A stretch of DNA of 64,000 nt, taken from the NCBI GenBank assembly GCA_022710935.1, contig JAKLFY010000032.1, positions 1 to 64,000 of the forward strand, given 5' to 3'. Below the pieces are notes generated by a model. That model was not told where the DNA came from. It made no database searches and was given only the letters and a program-made list of their open reading frames with translations. This DNA is from Verrucomicrobiota bacterium. Lineage in GTDB: Bacteria; Verrucomicrobiota; Verrucomicrobiia; Limisphaerales; J093. The position numbers and the translations under genes were made by a program. Within the stretch, counting starts at the first letter, position 1; each line of letters begins with the position of its first letter. This document shows positions 8,033 to 17,106 of the stretch, piece after piece.

Positions 8033-9595
8033 TCACTTGCGCAGGAGCGCGTATTCCATGCTGTCGACCAGGGCCTGGAGGGACGCGGTGATGATGTTTT
8101 CGCTGACGCCGACGGTCCCCCATTCGCGTGAACCATCGCTGCTCTGGATCAGCACGCGGGTCTTGGCGGCGGTGCCGGTGCCCGTGTCGATGATCCGGAC
8201 CTTGTAATCAGTCAGCCGCACCTTGCGGACGCGCGGGAAGAACTTGGCCAGGCCCTGGCGCAAGGCCCCATCGAGCGCGTTCACCGGCCCGTCGCCATCG
8301 GCCACCGTGTGGGCATGGCGGTCGCCCACGCGGACCTTGACGGCGGCTTCGCAGACCGAATTGGCGCCGTCGCGGCGAATCGAGGCGTGGTAGCCCTCGA
8401 CGGTGAAGAGCAGCTCGGGATTATGTTCGAGGATGCCCCGGATCAGGAGCGCCAGCGAGGCCTCGGCCGCCTCGAACTCGTATCCCTGGCTCTCGAGTTC
8501 CTTCACCCGCCCGAGAATGGCCCGCACCTCGGGCGCATCGGGCGCGAGATGAAAACCGAGCTCGCGCGCCTTGGCCAGGAGGTTGCTCCGGCCCGACATA
8601 TCGCTGACCAACACGCGCCGCGTGTTGCCAACCGCCTCGGGTTGGATGTGTTCGTAGCTGCGCACCAACCGCTCGACGGCGTGCACGTGCATGCCGCCCT
8701 TGTGCGCGAAGGCGGCGGCTCCCACCCACGGCTGGCGTCCGTCCGGCTTCACGTTGGCAATCTCGTCGACGAACACCGACAAGTCGCGCAGCTTCGGCAG
8801 CGAGGCTGTCGGGACGGTGCGGTGCCCGAGCTTGAAATGCAGGATCGGGATCGCGCTGGTCAGATTGCAGTTGCCCGTGCGTTCGCCATACCCGTTGATG
8901 GTTCCCTGGACCTGCGTGGCTCCGGCCTCGACCGCCGCAATGGCGTTGGCGACCCCCAACCCGCAGTCATCGTGCGTGTGGATACCGATCGGAACCGTGA
9001 GCTTGCGGCAGGCCAACGCGGTCACTTCCGCAATTTCGCGCGGCAGGCGCCCGCCATTGGTGTCGCACAGCGCCACGCGATCCGCTCCCGCCCGCTCCGC
9101 GGCCTGCCAGGTGGCCAGGGCATACTCGGGCTCGTCGGCAAAGCCATCGAACGAATGCTCGGCATCGTAGATCACGGTTCGTCCATGCGCCTTGAAGAAC
9201 GCGATCGTGTCGCTGATCATGGCGAGGTTATCATCCGGCTTGGCGCGCAACACCTCGCGCACGTGGAGCAGCCATGTCTTGCCCACGATGGTGATGACGG
9301 GCGTCTCGGCTTCGAGCAGTTGCTGCAAGGACGGATCACGCTCGACCGCGATCCCCTTGCGCCGGGTCATGCTGAACGCGGCGAGCCGGGCGCGTCGGAA
9401 CCTGCGCCGCCTGGCCAAGGCGAAGAACTCGAGGTCTTTGGGATTGCTGCCGGGCCAGCCGCCCTCGATGTAGTGGACGCCGAATTGATCGAGCCGTTCC
9501 GCGATGCGGAGCTTGTCCGCGACGGAGAAGTTGATCCCCTCGCCCTGACTGCCGTCGCGCAAGGTCGTGTCGTAGATCTCGATGGCCGGTTTCAT
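8033..9595 (-). CDS. cimA: (R)-citramalate synthase
   Basis: A 520-residue acyltransferase of the HMGL/DRE-TIM family. It condenses acetyl-CoA with pyruvate to citramalate, which opens the threonine-independent route to 2-oxobutyrate and isoleucine. Motifs are YDTTLRDGSQGEGINFS at the N-terminus, CDTNGG, HTHDDCGLGVANAI and NGYGERTGNCNL, with a C-terminal LeuA-type dimer domain (about 400-515) that normally gives feedback control. The overall length and the GWPGSNPKD segment fit CimA better than LeuA. The start is set at MKPAIEIYDTT (complement of 9593-9595); an upstream in-frame start would add a leader the family lacks. It follows the ROK kinase gene by 71 bases. Confidence 0.9.
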   Translation of the reverse strand: MKPAIEIYDTTLRDGSQGEGINFSVADKLRIAERLDQFGVHYIEGGWPGSNPKDLEFFALARRRRFRRARLAAFSMTRRKGIAVERDPSLQQLLEAETPVITIVGKTWLLHVREVLRAKPDDNLAMISDTIAFFKAHGRTVIYDAEHSFDGFADEPEYALATWQAAERAGADRVALCDTNGGRLPREIAEVTALACRKLTVPIGIHTHDDCGLGVANAIAAVEAGATQVQGTINGYGERTGNCNLTSAIPILHFKLGHRTVPTASLPKLRDLSVFVDEIANVKPDGRQPWVGAAAFAHKGGMHVHAVERLVRSYEHIQPEAVGNTRRVLVSDMSGRSNLLAKARELGFHLAPDAPEVRAILGRVKELESQGYEFEAAEASLALLIRGILEHNPELLFTVEGYHASIRRDGANSVCEAAVKVRVGDRHAHTVADGDGPVNALDGALRQGLAKFFPRVRKVRLTDYKVRIIDTGTGTAAKTRVLIQSSDGSREWGTVGVSENIITASLQALVDSMEYALLRK

Positions 9596-9666
9596 AGGCG
9601 TCCGACGGGGCGGACCCGTGGTTTTTAGGCCAAAGCGACCGGGCATGCAAACGGATTGGCAGCGAG

Positions 9667-10644
9667 CTACTTCGTGCCGCGCTTGGCGAGCACGGCGCCC
9701 CCGGTGATGCCGGCATCGTCGCCGAGTTTGGAGGCGACGATCGTGATGCCCTTGTCGGTGCCCTGCATCGCGTAATCGTGGGCAGTTTCGACGATGATGG
9801 CCAGCATCTCGTCTTCGAGGGCGTCGATGACCCCGCCCCCGAGGACAACCACTTCGGGGTTGATGAGATTGATGATGTTGGCCACGGCGATGCCTGTGTA
9901 CTCCGCCGCCTCTTCGATGACCTTCTCGATGAACTTGTCGCCGCGGCGAAGGGCCTTGCGGAGATCGCCGCTGCGCATGTCTTCGAGATCGCCGCCCAGC
10001 ATCTCCGTCAGCACGGTCTTCTGGCCGTCCTTGACGCCCGCCTGGATGCGGCGGAAAATGGCGGTCCGGCTGGCGAGGGCTTCGAAGCAACCGCGGTTGC
10101 CGCAGCCGCACTTGGGACCGCCCACTTCGAGCACCATGTGGCCGATCTCTCCCGCCGTGCGATTGAAACCGGAAAACAGCTTCCCGTCGAAAATCAGCCC
10201 GGCGCCGATGCCCGTGCCCAGGAAGATGCCGACCATGTGGCGGGGCTTGCCCTTGAGTTCGCGTTCGTACACGCCGAGGGCCTGCGCGTTGCAGTCATTT
10301 TCGACGAACACCGGGATCTGAATCAGCTTCTCGAGGTTCTTCTTCAGCGGAACGTCTTCCCAGACGAGGTTGGGCGCGAAGATGACGCGCCCCGTCTCGG
10401 GATCGGAGGCGCCGGGCGCGCCGATGCCCACGCCACGGACCTGTTTGGGCAGGAGATCGCACTCGTCGATGGCGTCCTGAATGCACCGGGCGACGCGGTC
10501 GATGACCGCCTCGGGCCCGCGCTGGGACTTGGTGCTCATCTTGGCCCGGCCGAGACAATTCAACTTGTCATCGAACACGCCGGCGAGGATTTTCGTGCCG
10601 CCCAGGTCAACGCCCACGAGAAAGTCCTTTGAGGTTTCGGCCAT
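9667..10644 (-). CDS. ROK-family sugar kinase, glucokinase-like
   Basis: A 325-residue ROK kinase that probably phosphorylates glucose or a related hexose with ATP in the cytoplasm. It shows the phosphate-binding GVDLGGTK, the catalytic VENDCNAQALG, the FLGTGIGAGLI strand, TAGEIGH and the ROK zinc motif CGCGNRGCFE. There is no N-terminal helix-turn-helix, so it is an enzyme and not a NagC-type repressor. It lies 6 bases downstream of a thymidylate-kinase-like gene, so the three are likely co-transcribed. The specific sugar is inferred only from family habit. Confidence 0.9.
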   Translation of the reverse strand: MAETSKDFLVGVDLGGTKILAGVFDDKLNCLGRAKMSTKSQRGPEAVIDRVARCIQDAIDECDLLPKQVRGVGIGAPGASDPETGRVIFAPNLVWEDVPLKKNLEKLIQIPVFVENDCNAQALGVYERELKGKPRHMVGIFLGTGIGAGLIFDGKLFSGFNRTAGEIGHMVLEVGGPKCGCGNRGCFEALASRTAIFRRIQAGVKDGQKTVLTEMLGGDLEDMRSGDLRKALRRGDKFIEKVIEEAAEYTGIAVANIINLINPEVVVLGGGVIDALEDEMLAIIVETAHDYAMQGTDKGITIVASKLGDDAGITGGAVLAKRGTK

Positions 10645-10650
10645 AGTTGT

Positions 10651-11433
10651 CTATCCCTTTCCAATCAGCACGGATTCCACCTTCTCCTGCAGTTCGCTGC
10701 TCAGGACATCGACCGCGCGGTTGCCGTCGACGATCGTGAACCCATAAGTCTTCTGGAGGTACTGGAACTTCTCGACCATCAGTTTCTGGTACTGCACGAA
10801 GCTGTCGAACATGTCGCGCGAGAGCCCCAGATCCATGCCGCTTTCCCAATAATCGAGGGCATGATTCTTGGAGAAGTTGCGCTGCACCAGTTCCTCCGGA
10901 GAAACCTGGAGGTAAAAGACCGCGTCGGGGACCAGGGCGATGCTGTAGAGGTTCTGCAGCCACTGTTCGTTCATCCCCCGCACCAGATCGCGGACCATCA
11001 ACGTGTAAATATACCGGTCGGCCAGAACCATGAATCCGGACTTCAAAGCCGGGATGATGACGTTTTCGAGCTGGTCGGCGAAATCCGTGGCGTAGAACAG
11101 GCTGAGCGTGGTGCGGCTCAAAACGTTGCCCTCCTGGGCCCTGCTCAACTCCTCGCTGACAAGGGTGGATCGTTTCAATCCCACCTGCACGGTGGCGTGC
11201 CCCCGCCCTTCGAGCCAGCCCACGAGCCGGGCAATCTGGGTCGAGCGCCCGGAACCATCGGCCCCCTCCATCACAATGAGCTTGCCGCTCAAACGGCTGG
11301 TGTCGACCCCCAGGATGCCCTGGCCATAGAACCGCTTGGGCGTGGGTTGGGGAACGACCACCAGGGGGCCCGGCGCAGGGCGGCGCGCTTTGCGATGGGC
11401 TTTGGATGATTCGGGAGTGGGGCGGCGCGCCAT
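10651..11433 (-). CDS. Thymidylate-kinase-like protein with altered Walker A
   Basis: A 260-residue paralogue of the gene just upstream. It keeps the thymidylate kinase frame: P-loop region, ATDFADQ, LADRYIYTLMVRD (the DR[YH] motif) and a C-terminal helix. It has an extra basic, proline-rich leader of about 45 residues. The P-loop reads GADGSGRST at about residues 57-65, with Arg63 in place of the invariant Lys of GxxGxGK[ST]. The start at 11433 lies 7 bases after the upstream stop, and this gene ends 6 bases before the ROK gene. It may be a weak kinase, a kinase with another substrate, or a regulatory partner of its neighbour; the sequence does not decide. Confidence 0.8.
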   Translation of the reverse strand: MARRPTPESSKAHRKARRPAPGPLVVVPQPTPKRFYGQGILGVDTSRLSGKLIVMEGADGSGRSTQIARLVGWLEGRGHATVQVGLKRSTLVSEELSRAQEGNVLSRTTLSLFYATDFADQLENVIIPALKSGFMVLADRYIYTLMVRDLVRGMNEQWLQNLYSIALVPDAVFYLQVSPEELVQRNFSKNHALDYWESGMDLGLSRDMFDSFVQYQKLMVEKFQYLQKTYGFTIVDGNRAVDVLSSELQEKVESVLIGKG

Positions 11434-11440
11434 GGTGTAC

Positions 11441-12124
11441 TCAGTGGTTGGGAGAGCCGTAGTCCGAGAGGGGGATGCGGTCGGCGACAAGCCGCCGGAC
11501 AATCGACTGTTGCGCCTCGACGGTCTGGTTTGCGTCGATGAGGTGGAATTGGAACTCGGTGCTCATCGCCAGGTACTGTTCGAGCAGACGGCCCTGGAAG
11601 ATGCGGAAACTCTCGTACGGGTCGGACGAGAGGCGCAGATCCATGCCCGCCTCGAAGTACTTCAATTGCGGGCGTCCATCGAGGATGCGCTGCAACGAGA
11701 CCTCGAGTTGGGCCTTGAACAGGAACGTCAGGTCCGGCAACGCGGCAAAGGCATAGATGCCCCGCACCCATTCGGGCGTGCAGCCGCGCACGACGTCGCG
11801 GGCGAAGGCGGTGAACACATAGCGATCGCAAAGAACCAGGTAGCCGGCCCGCAGCAGCGGAACGAGCTGCCGCTCGTAGCGGTCGGCGAAGTCGGTGGCA
11901 TGGATGAGGCTGAAGGTGGTGGGTGTGAGCAGGTTGGTCTTCTTGCCTTTGCTCGTGGCGCTCTTGACGAGATCCGACGAGTTCCATTCACTGAAAAAGA
12001 CCTTCAACTCCTGCTGTTCCAGCCACCGTTTCAGAAGGTAGATCTGCGTCGATTTCCCGGAGCCGTCGATGCCCTCGACCGCAATGAGCCGCCCCGGGAA
12101 ACCCAACTCCGCGAACGTTTTCAT
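11441..12124 (-). CDS. tmk: Thymidylate kinase (dTMP kinase)
   Basis: A 227-residue nucleoside monophosphate kinase that makes dTDP from dTMP. It has a canonical P-loop GIDGSGKST (about residues 18-26), a HATDFADRYE helix, the CDRYVFTAFARD motif and a lid region with basic residues. The ATG at 12124 is taken as start; a TTG one codon upstream is possible. It is the first gene of a probable minus-strand operon with its paralogue and the ROK kinase, and is divergent from the symporter gene across 145 bases. It is somewhat divergent from the textbook family, so strict dTMP specificity is inferred. The gene symbol rests on the intact motifs. Confidence 0.82.
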   Translation of the reverse strand: MKTFAELGFPGRLIAVEGIDGSGKSTQIYLLKRWLEQQELKVFFSEWNSSDLVKSATSKGKKTNLLTPTTFSLIHATDFADRYERQLVPLLRAGYLVLCDRYVFTAFARDVVRGCTPEWVRGIYAFAALPDLTFLFKAQLEVSLQRILDGRPQLKYFEAGMDLRLSSDPYESFRIFQGRLLEQYLAMSTEFQFHLIDANQTVEAQQSIVRRLVADRIPLSDYGSPNH

Positions 12125-12205
12125 CAATCGCCCGTCAACCTAAGGGGGTCACGCCGCCGATGACAACCCTTTTTAGCCCCGCATCGGCAAATCGGATCAA
12201 CAGTC

Positions 12206-12235
12206 TTGTCACAAGGGCGCGGGGTTTCGTAGAGT
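12206..12235 (+). promoter_or_regulatory. Possible sigma-70-type promoter for the symporter operon
   Basis: TTGTCA (12206-12211) and TAGAGT (12230-12235) are separated by 18 bases and lie 34 bases before the symporter start, in the spacer between divergent genes. This is a by-eye match in GC-rich DNA and could be chance. Confidence 0.3.
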
Positions 12236-12269
12236 GGCGTCCACATTCGGGGTCTGAAGGATTCGAACA

Positions 12270-13808
12270 ATGTCCACGATCCGGCTCAGCGCTGTCGATA
12301 TTGCCCTGGTGGTCGGCTACCTGGCGGGGATCACGATTCTGGGCGTGTGGTTGGGTCGAGGGATTCGAGGAGGCCGGGATTTCTTTTTGGCGGGCAAGTC
12401 CTTGCCCTGGTGGGCTGCAGGCATGTCGCTCGTCGTCTCGGACATCGGGGCCAAGGACATGATCGGCCTGGCCGGGGACGGTTACCGGTACGGGATCGTG
12501 ATGATGAACTTCGATTTCATCGGCTGCATTTTCCCGGTGTTGATCGCGGCCTTTCTGTTCATGCCCTACTTCTGGCTGGCGGGGGTTTACACGGTGCCCG
12601 AGTACCTGGGACAGCGCTACAACCTGGGCGTGCGGACCTTCTTCGCCGTCATCTGGGTGCTTTTCATGATGGCCACCCTCGGCACGATTTTTGTGAGCGC
12701 CGCGGCGATGTTCGAAGGGCTGCTGGGCTGGAGCTTCTGGTTCTCCGTGATGCTCACGGCGGTTGTCGTGGGGTTGTGCACGGCCCTGGGCGGTTTGCGC
12801 GCGGTCGTTTTTACGGAGTCGATCTCGTGCATCGTGCTGACCGCCGGCGCGGCTTTGATCTGCGGCTTGGGCCTGGCCAAGGTCGGCGGGTGGGCCCACC
12901 TCCAGGAGACGATCGGGCAGATGACCTGGACCCAGCATCACCTGACGCTCCTGCCGCCGGCCGATCACCCCGTCTATCCGTGGCCGGCGGTGTTGTTGGG
13001 CCTGGGGTTTGTGCTGGGCCCGGCGTACTGGATTGGCAACCAGGCCATCGTGCAACGCACGCTCGGCACGCGCACCCAGAATGAGGCGCGGGCCTCGTAT
13101 GTCTTCTGCGCGGCGATCAAGTTGGTGTTTCCGATTCTCCTGGTGGTGCCGGGCCTGGTTGGGGTGGCGCTGCTGGGCCCCGAGCTGGGCCAGCCGGGCG
13201 AGGACTGGGACGGGAACCGCGTCTTGCCGATGTTGGTGGTGCGTCTTCTGCCCCCAGGCGTGTTGGGCGTGGTGATGGGCGCCTTCTTCGCCGGGGTCAT
13301 CTCGAATCTCGATTCCTATGTCAGCTCGGCAAGCACGATGGTGGTCACGGACCTGTACCGCACATTCATCCGCCGACAGGCGACGGATCGCGAATGCCTT
13401 CTCGTGGGCCGGTGGCTGGTCGTCGCCTTCCTGGTGGGGGGCGTGGCCATCAGCTACCCGATCAAGAAAGGCTTCGGATCCGTCTTCGAGGCCTTCCAGA
13501 CGTTTCTCTCGTTCTTTCAAGGGCCGCTCCTGGCTCTCTTGTTGCTGGGCATGTTGACCCGGCGCGCCACACCGTGGGGCGGTGTGGCTGGCATGATCAT
13601 CGGCGTGTCCACCTCGGCCGTGTTGAACTCGGCCGAGTTCCTGCTGGGAGTGCCGGGCGGGATCCCCTTTCTGTGGACGGCGTGGTGGTCGTTTGTGGCG
13701 GCGCTGGCCGGGGTCGTCGTCGTGAGCACGTTCACCGCCGGTCATGACGAGGCGCGCCTGCGCGGTTTGGTGTGCTGGCTGCCGTCCGGGGAAGGAAACA
13801 AGCCATGA
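12270..13808 (+). CDS. Sodium:solute symporter family transporter
   Basis: A 512-residue inner-membrane transporter with about 13 hydrophobic spans. Family marks are RDFFLAGKSLPWW near the N-terminus, the sodium-site region LVVSDIGAKDMIG, TVPEYLGQRY, LGGLRAVVFTE and the late motif YWIGNQAIVQR. It should couple sodium entry to uptake of a sugar, carboxylate or similar solute; many verrucomicrobial members move sugars. Its stop overlaps the ATG of a small membrane protein (ATGA), so the two are made together. The start at 12270 places the first span at the usual distance. Confidence 0.9.
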   Translation: MSTIRLSAVDIALVVGYLAGITILGVWLGRGIRGGRDFFLAGKSLPWWAAGMSLVVSDIGAKDMIGLAGDGYRYGIVMMNFDFIGCIFPVLIAAFLFMPYFWLAGVYTVPEYLGQRYNLGVRTFFAVIWVLFMMATLGTIFVSAAAMFEGLLGWSFWFSVMLTAVVVGLCTALGGLRAVVFTESISCIVLTAGAALICGLGLAKVGGWAHLQETIGQMTWTQHHLTLLPPADHPVYPWPAVLLGLGFVLGPAYWIGNQAIVQRTLGTRTQNEARASYVFCAAIKLVFPILLVVPGLVGVALLGPELGQPGEDWDGNRVLPMLVVRLLPPGVLGVVMGAFFAGVISNLDSYVSSASTMVVTDLYRTFIRRQATDRECLLVGRWLVVAFLVGGVAISYPIKKGFGSVFEAFQTFLSFFQGPLLALLLLGMLTRRATPWGGVAGMIIGVSTSAVLNSAEFLLGVPGGIPFLWTAWWSFVAALAGVVVVSTFTAGHDEARLRGLVCWLPSGEGNKP

Positions 13809-14044
13809 GTTTCCTGTCGGAGTCTCTCGGCGCGCTCTGGCTGCTTGCGGCGGCAAGCGGGGCGGGTTGGATGGGCAAGGCGGCGTTCATTGGCGTGTTT
13901 GTTGCCCTGATCGTCCTGCTCGCCAGCCTGCCGGCCAGGATGCTCGGGGAAACCCAACGGCGTCCCGCGCCCTGGCGGAATGTCCGCGCCTGGGCCATCC
14001 TCGTCGCCGTCGCGCAGATCCTCATTTATACTCTCTGGGGCTAG
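13805..14044 (+). CDS. Small two-span membrane protein coupled to the symporter
   Basis: A 79-residue protein with two hydrophobic segments (about 9-40 and 62-77) joined by a basic loop. Its ATG overlaps the symporter stop in the four bases ATGA, which implies translational coupling. No family is recognised. By analogy with other small partner proteins of transporters it may be an accessory subunit, but that is inference from position and topology only. Its TAG stop is formed by the start of a TAGCCCGCAT palindrome, so the C-terminus may have been trimmed by that element. Confidence 0.7.
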   Translation: MSFLSESLGALWLLAAASGAGWMGKAAFIGVFVALIVLLASLPARMLGETQRRPAPWRNVRAWAILVAVAQILIYTLWG

Positions 14045-14113
14045 CCCGCATAGCAGTCCTCCTGGGAGGTCTGACCTCTCTGCGCAAAGACGGGGTATCA
14101 AATATGCGGGCCA
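14042..14113. repeat. TARCCCGCAT palindromic element, copy 2
   Basis: Arms TAGCCCGCATA (14042-14052) and its near-complement (14103-14113) enclose about 50 bases with a smaller inner hairpin (GTCCTCCTGGGAGG). The first three bases are the stop codon of the small membrane protein gene. The following histidine kinase gene starts 57 bases later. Confidence 0.7.
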
Positions 14114-14170
14114 GTTGGCGATTGCGCTGGCGATTCGCAGGAGGCGCGCTAGGATGTCGGTCGATTCCAA

Positions 14171-16264
14171 ATGAAGACGACCAAGACCCCGGGGCCTGGA
14201 TCCAAACGCGATGGGAACGTCCGCCGCGCGCCGACCCGTCGGACACCCGAATCTTCGATGGAACTGACTCGGCGCAAGGGCAGGGAGGACTGTGTGAATC
14301 GAGGGCACGACCAATTGGAGCATCAGGTCCGGGAGCGGACGCGCGAGCTCGAGGCGGCGATCGAGCGATTGCGTTTGCGCGAGAACGAAGCGCGCACGCT
14401 TGTCGAGAACTCGCAGGATCTGATCTTTCGCTTCGATCTCGAGGGCCGGCACATCTACGCGAATCTGGCTGCGGCGAACTTCTACGGCAAGACGCTCGAT
14501 GACCTGCGCGGGAGGCGGATGCGGGATTTGGGCATGGGGCGGGAGACATGGGAATCGGCGCGGGCGATCTTCGACCGGGTGGTGGCAAGCGGGGCGGAAG
14601 CGGGCGGCCAGATCGCGCATGGGACTGGCGAGAGGAGGCGCTATTACGACACCCGGTTTGTGCCGGAGTTCGGGGCGGACGGCGTGCTGGCGTCGATCCT
14701 GGTCGTGGCTCGGGACGTCACGGAGCGCGTGCGCACGGAAGAGCAGGTGCACGCGAACGAGCGGCTCCTGCGGGCCGTGTTCAACAGTTCGTTCCAATAT
14801 ATGGGTCTGCTCAGCGCGAAGGGCCATGTCATCATGATCAACGAGACCGCGCTGCGATTCGCCGGGCTCAAGATGGAGGACCTGCGCGGGATGCCCTTCT
14901 GGATGACCCCCTGGTGGACGCTCTCGCCGGAGACGCAGGACAAGGTGCAACGGGCCATCGAACGCGCCGCTCGAGGCGAAACAGTGCGGTACGAGGCGGT
15001 GGTGCGGGGGGCGGAGAACCAGCTCAAGACGATTGACTTCTTCCTGAGGCCTCTGGACAGCGTCGCCGGGACCAGCCCCCTGTTGATTGCGGAGGCGCAC
15101 GATATCACCGAGCTGAAGCGGACGACCGACGCGCTGCGGGATGCGGAAACGCTCGCGCGCGTCCAGGCGGAGACGGTCCTCGAAGGCATCCTCACCCATG
15201 ACCGCGGCATCATCCAGGAGGCAAACAACGTCGTGGGGAACATGTTCGGATGGTCTCCAGCGGAACTCCTCGGGAAGTCGCTGATCGATCTCATCGAGCC
15301 CGAATCGCAGGCCCTCGTGCGCCAGAGTCTGCTCACCAGCGCCGGGCAGCGTTACGAGTGCCTTGCCCTGGCGCGGGACGGCCAGCGGTTCCCGATCGCG
15401 ATCCAGTCGCGCCGATTCCCATACCAGGGCCGCCATGTCGGCATGGTGGTGATTCACGACCTGACGGATCAGCAGCGGGACCGGGAGCGCATCCGCGGGC
15501 TCGAGCAGGAGGAGGCGTTGAAGCGGGAGAAGGCGGAGCGCGAGTCGTTCGCCCGCCGGTTGATCGAGACCCAGGAAAGAGAGCGCCGGCGCATCGCGAC
15601 GGATCTGCACGACGGACTGGGGCAGAATATCCTGGCCATCAAACACCATGCCGAGCGCTGTCTGGCCAGCGGCCCCGGCTCCGGGCGGGCCGCCGAAAGC
15701 TTCCAGGAAATCACGTCGCTCGCCGGCCAGGCCGTCCGCGAAATCCGCGCCATCGTCCAGGATCTCCACCCTTACCTCGTCGAGCGACTGGGCCTGACCC
15801 GCGCCCTCCAGGCCATGGTCGAGTCAATCGCCAAACTCTCGTCCGTCCACATCGTTTCCGAAATCCAGAACATCGACAACGTTCTCAAGCCCGAGGCCGA
15901 AATCGGTCTTTACCGCATCCTCCAGGAATGTCTCACCAACGTGGTGAGGCACTCCCAGGCCACCGAGGCGCGCCTGTGCGTCGCCCCGCAACAGGGCTGG
16001 GTCTGCGCGTCTGTCGAGGATACGGGCCAGGGCTTCGATCTCACCCGCACCGAACACGGTGACTCGGCTCCGTCAGGTCTGGGCCTGCGGGGGATTGTCG
16101 AACGCAGCGCGTTGCTGGGCGGGTCGGCCTGGATCGCCAGCCATCCGGGCGGAGGGACGCGGGTCGAACTCCAACTCCCGATGGGGACCGCGCGTGCGGA
16201 CAACCGCGCCGGAGCCCCTTTGCGGCTTGTCTCCGAGCCGGGTTCGGATAGGATGTCCTCATAG
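14171..16264 (+). CDS. PAS-domain sensor histidine kinase, NarX/DegS type
   Basis: A 697-residue soluble-looking kinase with no membrane span, so it probably senses a cytoplasmic signal. After a basic leader and a short coiled coil (about 45-70) come three PAS domains (about 70-185, 190-310 and 325-440), then a second coiled coil. The HisKA_3 dimer domain follows, with the phosphorylated His at about residue 480 in DLHDGLGQNI. An HATPase_c domain follows (ECLTNVVRHS, VEDTGQGFD, GLGLRGI). Three bases separate its stop from the start of the response regulator, its obvious partner. The ATG at 14171 has no clear Shine-Dalgarno, and an internal start is possible. Confidence 0.88.
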   Translation: MKTTKTPGPGSKRDGNVRRAPTRRTPESSMELTRRKGREDCVNRGHDQLEHQVRERTRELEAAIERLRLRENEARTLVENSQDLIFRFDLEGRHIYANLAAANFYGKTLDDLRGRRMRDLGMGRETWESARAIFDRVVASGAEAGGQIAHGTGERRRYYDTRFVPEFGADGVLASILVVARDVTERVRTEEQVHANERLLRAVFNSSFQYMGLLSAKGHVIMINETALRFAGLKMEDLRGMPFWMTPWWTLSPETQDKVQRAIERAARGETVRYEAVVRGAENQLKTIDFFLRPLDSVAGTSPLLIAEAHDITELKRTTDALRDAETLARVQAETVLEGILTHDRGIIQEANNVVGNMFGWSPAELLGKSLIDLIEPESQALVRQSLLTSAGQRYECLALARDGQRFPIAIQSRRFPYQGRHVGMVVIHDLTDQQRDRERIRGLEQEEALKREKAERESFARRLIETQERERRRIATDLHDGLGQNILAIKHHAERCLASGPGSGRAAESFQEITSLAGQAVREIRAIVQDLHPYLVERLGLTRALQAMVESIAKLSSVHIVSEIQNIDNVLKPEAEIGLYRILQECLTNVVRHSQATEARLCVAPQQGWVCASVEDTGQGFDLTRTEHGDSAPSGLGLRGIVERSALLGGSAWIASHPGGGTRVELQLPMGTARADNRAGAPLRLVSEPGSDRMSS

Positions 16265-16267
16265 CGT

Positions 16268-16918
16268 ATGGCCACGGTCAGAGTTCTCATCGCTGATGAC
16301 CACCCGATCATCCGGAGCGGACTGCGCGAGGCCATTCAGGGAGAGCGGGGCAAATGGTTGGTCTTCGAGGCCTCCGACGGCGAGCAGGCCGTCGAGTGCT
16401 GCCAGACGAATCCGATCGATGTCGCCATATTCGACATCAGCATGCCCAAACTCGACGGACTGGCCGCCGTGCGCATGGCCCGACGGCAGAAGCCGGCCCT
16501 GAAGGTCATTCTGCTGACGATGTACGACGACCCGGCCCTGCTCGATGAGGGGCTGACCCTCGGAGCGCAGGGCTACGTCCTCAAAGACGAGCCCATCGCC
16601 GTCGTCATCGAGGCACTTCGCGCCGTGCTGAAGGGCGAACGCTACCTCAGTCCGGCCTTGCAGAATCGCGACAAGAAACCCGACAGCGTCTCGAAACCGT
16701 TGTCTGACTCCAACCCTGACCTCGACTCGCTGACCGTCACGGAGCGGAAGATCCTGCGTCTGATCGGCGAGGATCTCACCAGCAAGGAGATCGCGGACAG
16801 ACTCCAGTGCAGTGTGCACACCGTCAATGCGCACCGCCAGAATCTGAGCATCAAACTCCGGCTCAGCGGATCCCACAGCCTCCTCAAGTTCGCCTTCGAT
16901 AATCGCGACCGTCTGTAA
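16268..16918 (+). CDS. LuxR/NarL-family response regulator
   Basis: A 216-residue two-component regulator. The receiver domain (about 5-125) has the acidic pair in IADDHP, the phosphoacceptor Asp at about residue 56 (AIFDISMP) and the switch Lys in YVLKDEP. The C-terminal LuxR-type helix-turn-helix (about 150-212) reads LTVTERKILRLIGEDL, then SKEIADRLQCSVHTVNAHR. It should bind DNA when phosphorylated by the kinase encoded immediately upstream. The targets cannot be told from here. Confidence 0.92.
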   Translation: MATVRVLIADDHPIIRSGLREAIQGERGKWLVFEASDGEQAVECCQTNPIDVAIFDISMPKLDGLAAVRMARRQKPALKVILLTMYDDPALLDEGLTLGAQGYVLKDEPIAVVIEALRAVLKGERYLSPALQNRDKKPDSVSKPLSDSNPDLDSLTVTERKILRLIGEDLTSKEIADRLQCSVHTVNAHRQNLSIKLRLSGSHSLLKFAFDNRDRL

Positions 16919-17106
16919 CACAAGCCGCTCCCGGCGCCAGGCGGACAAAAAATCTGGCGCGGGCCGCGCGCGGTGCGCTATGTTAAATCGCGCGTGTCGC
17001 CCCGCAAGTTGATCCTTGCGCGGCCCGCTGAACGAAGCTCGCGCCTCGAGGGCAAGCCTTGGACAGGCGAAGTCCTGGAGGCGGGACTGGCTCTGACGAA
17101 GGGATC

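Noticed and set aside
12135-13856. A 573-codon frame antisense to the symporter
   Set aside because: It is low in hydrophobic residues, rich in His, Gln and Arg, and is explained by the codon use of the real gene.
13742-15769. A 675-codon frame antisense to the histidine kinase
   Set aside because: It spans the end of one gene and most of another on the opposite strand and shows no domain.
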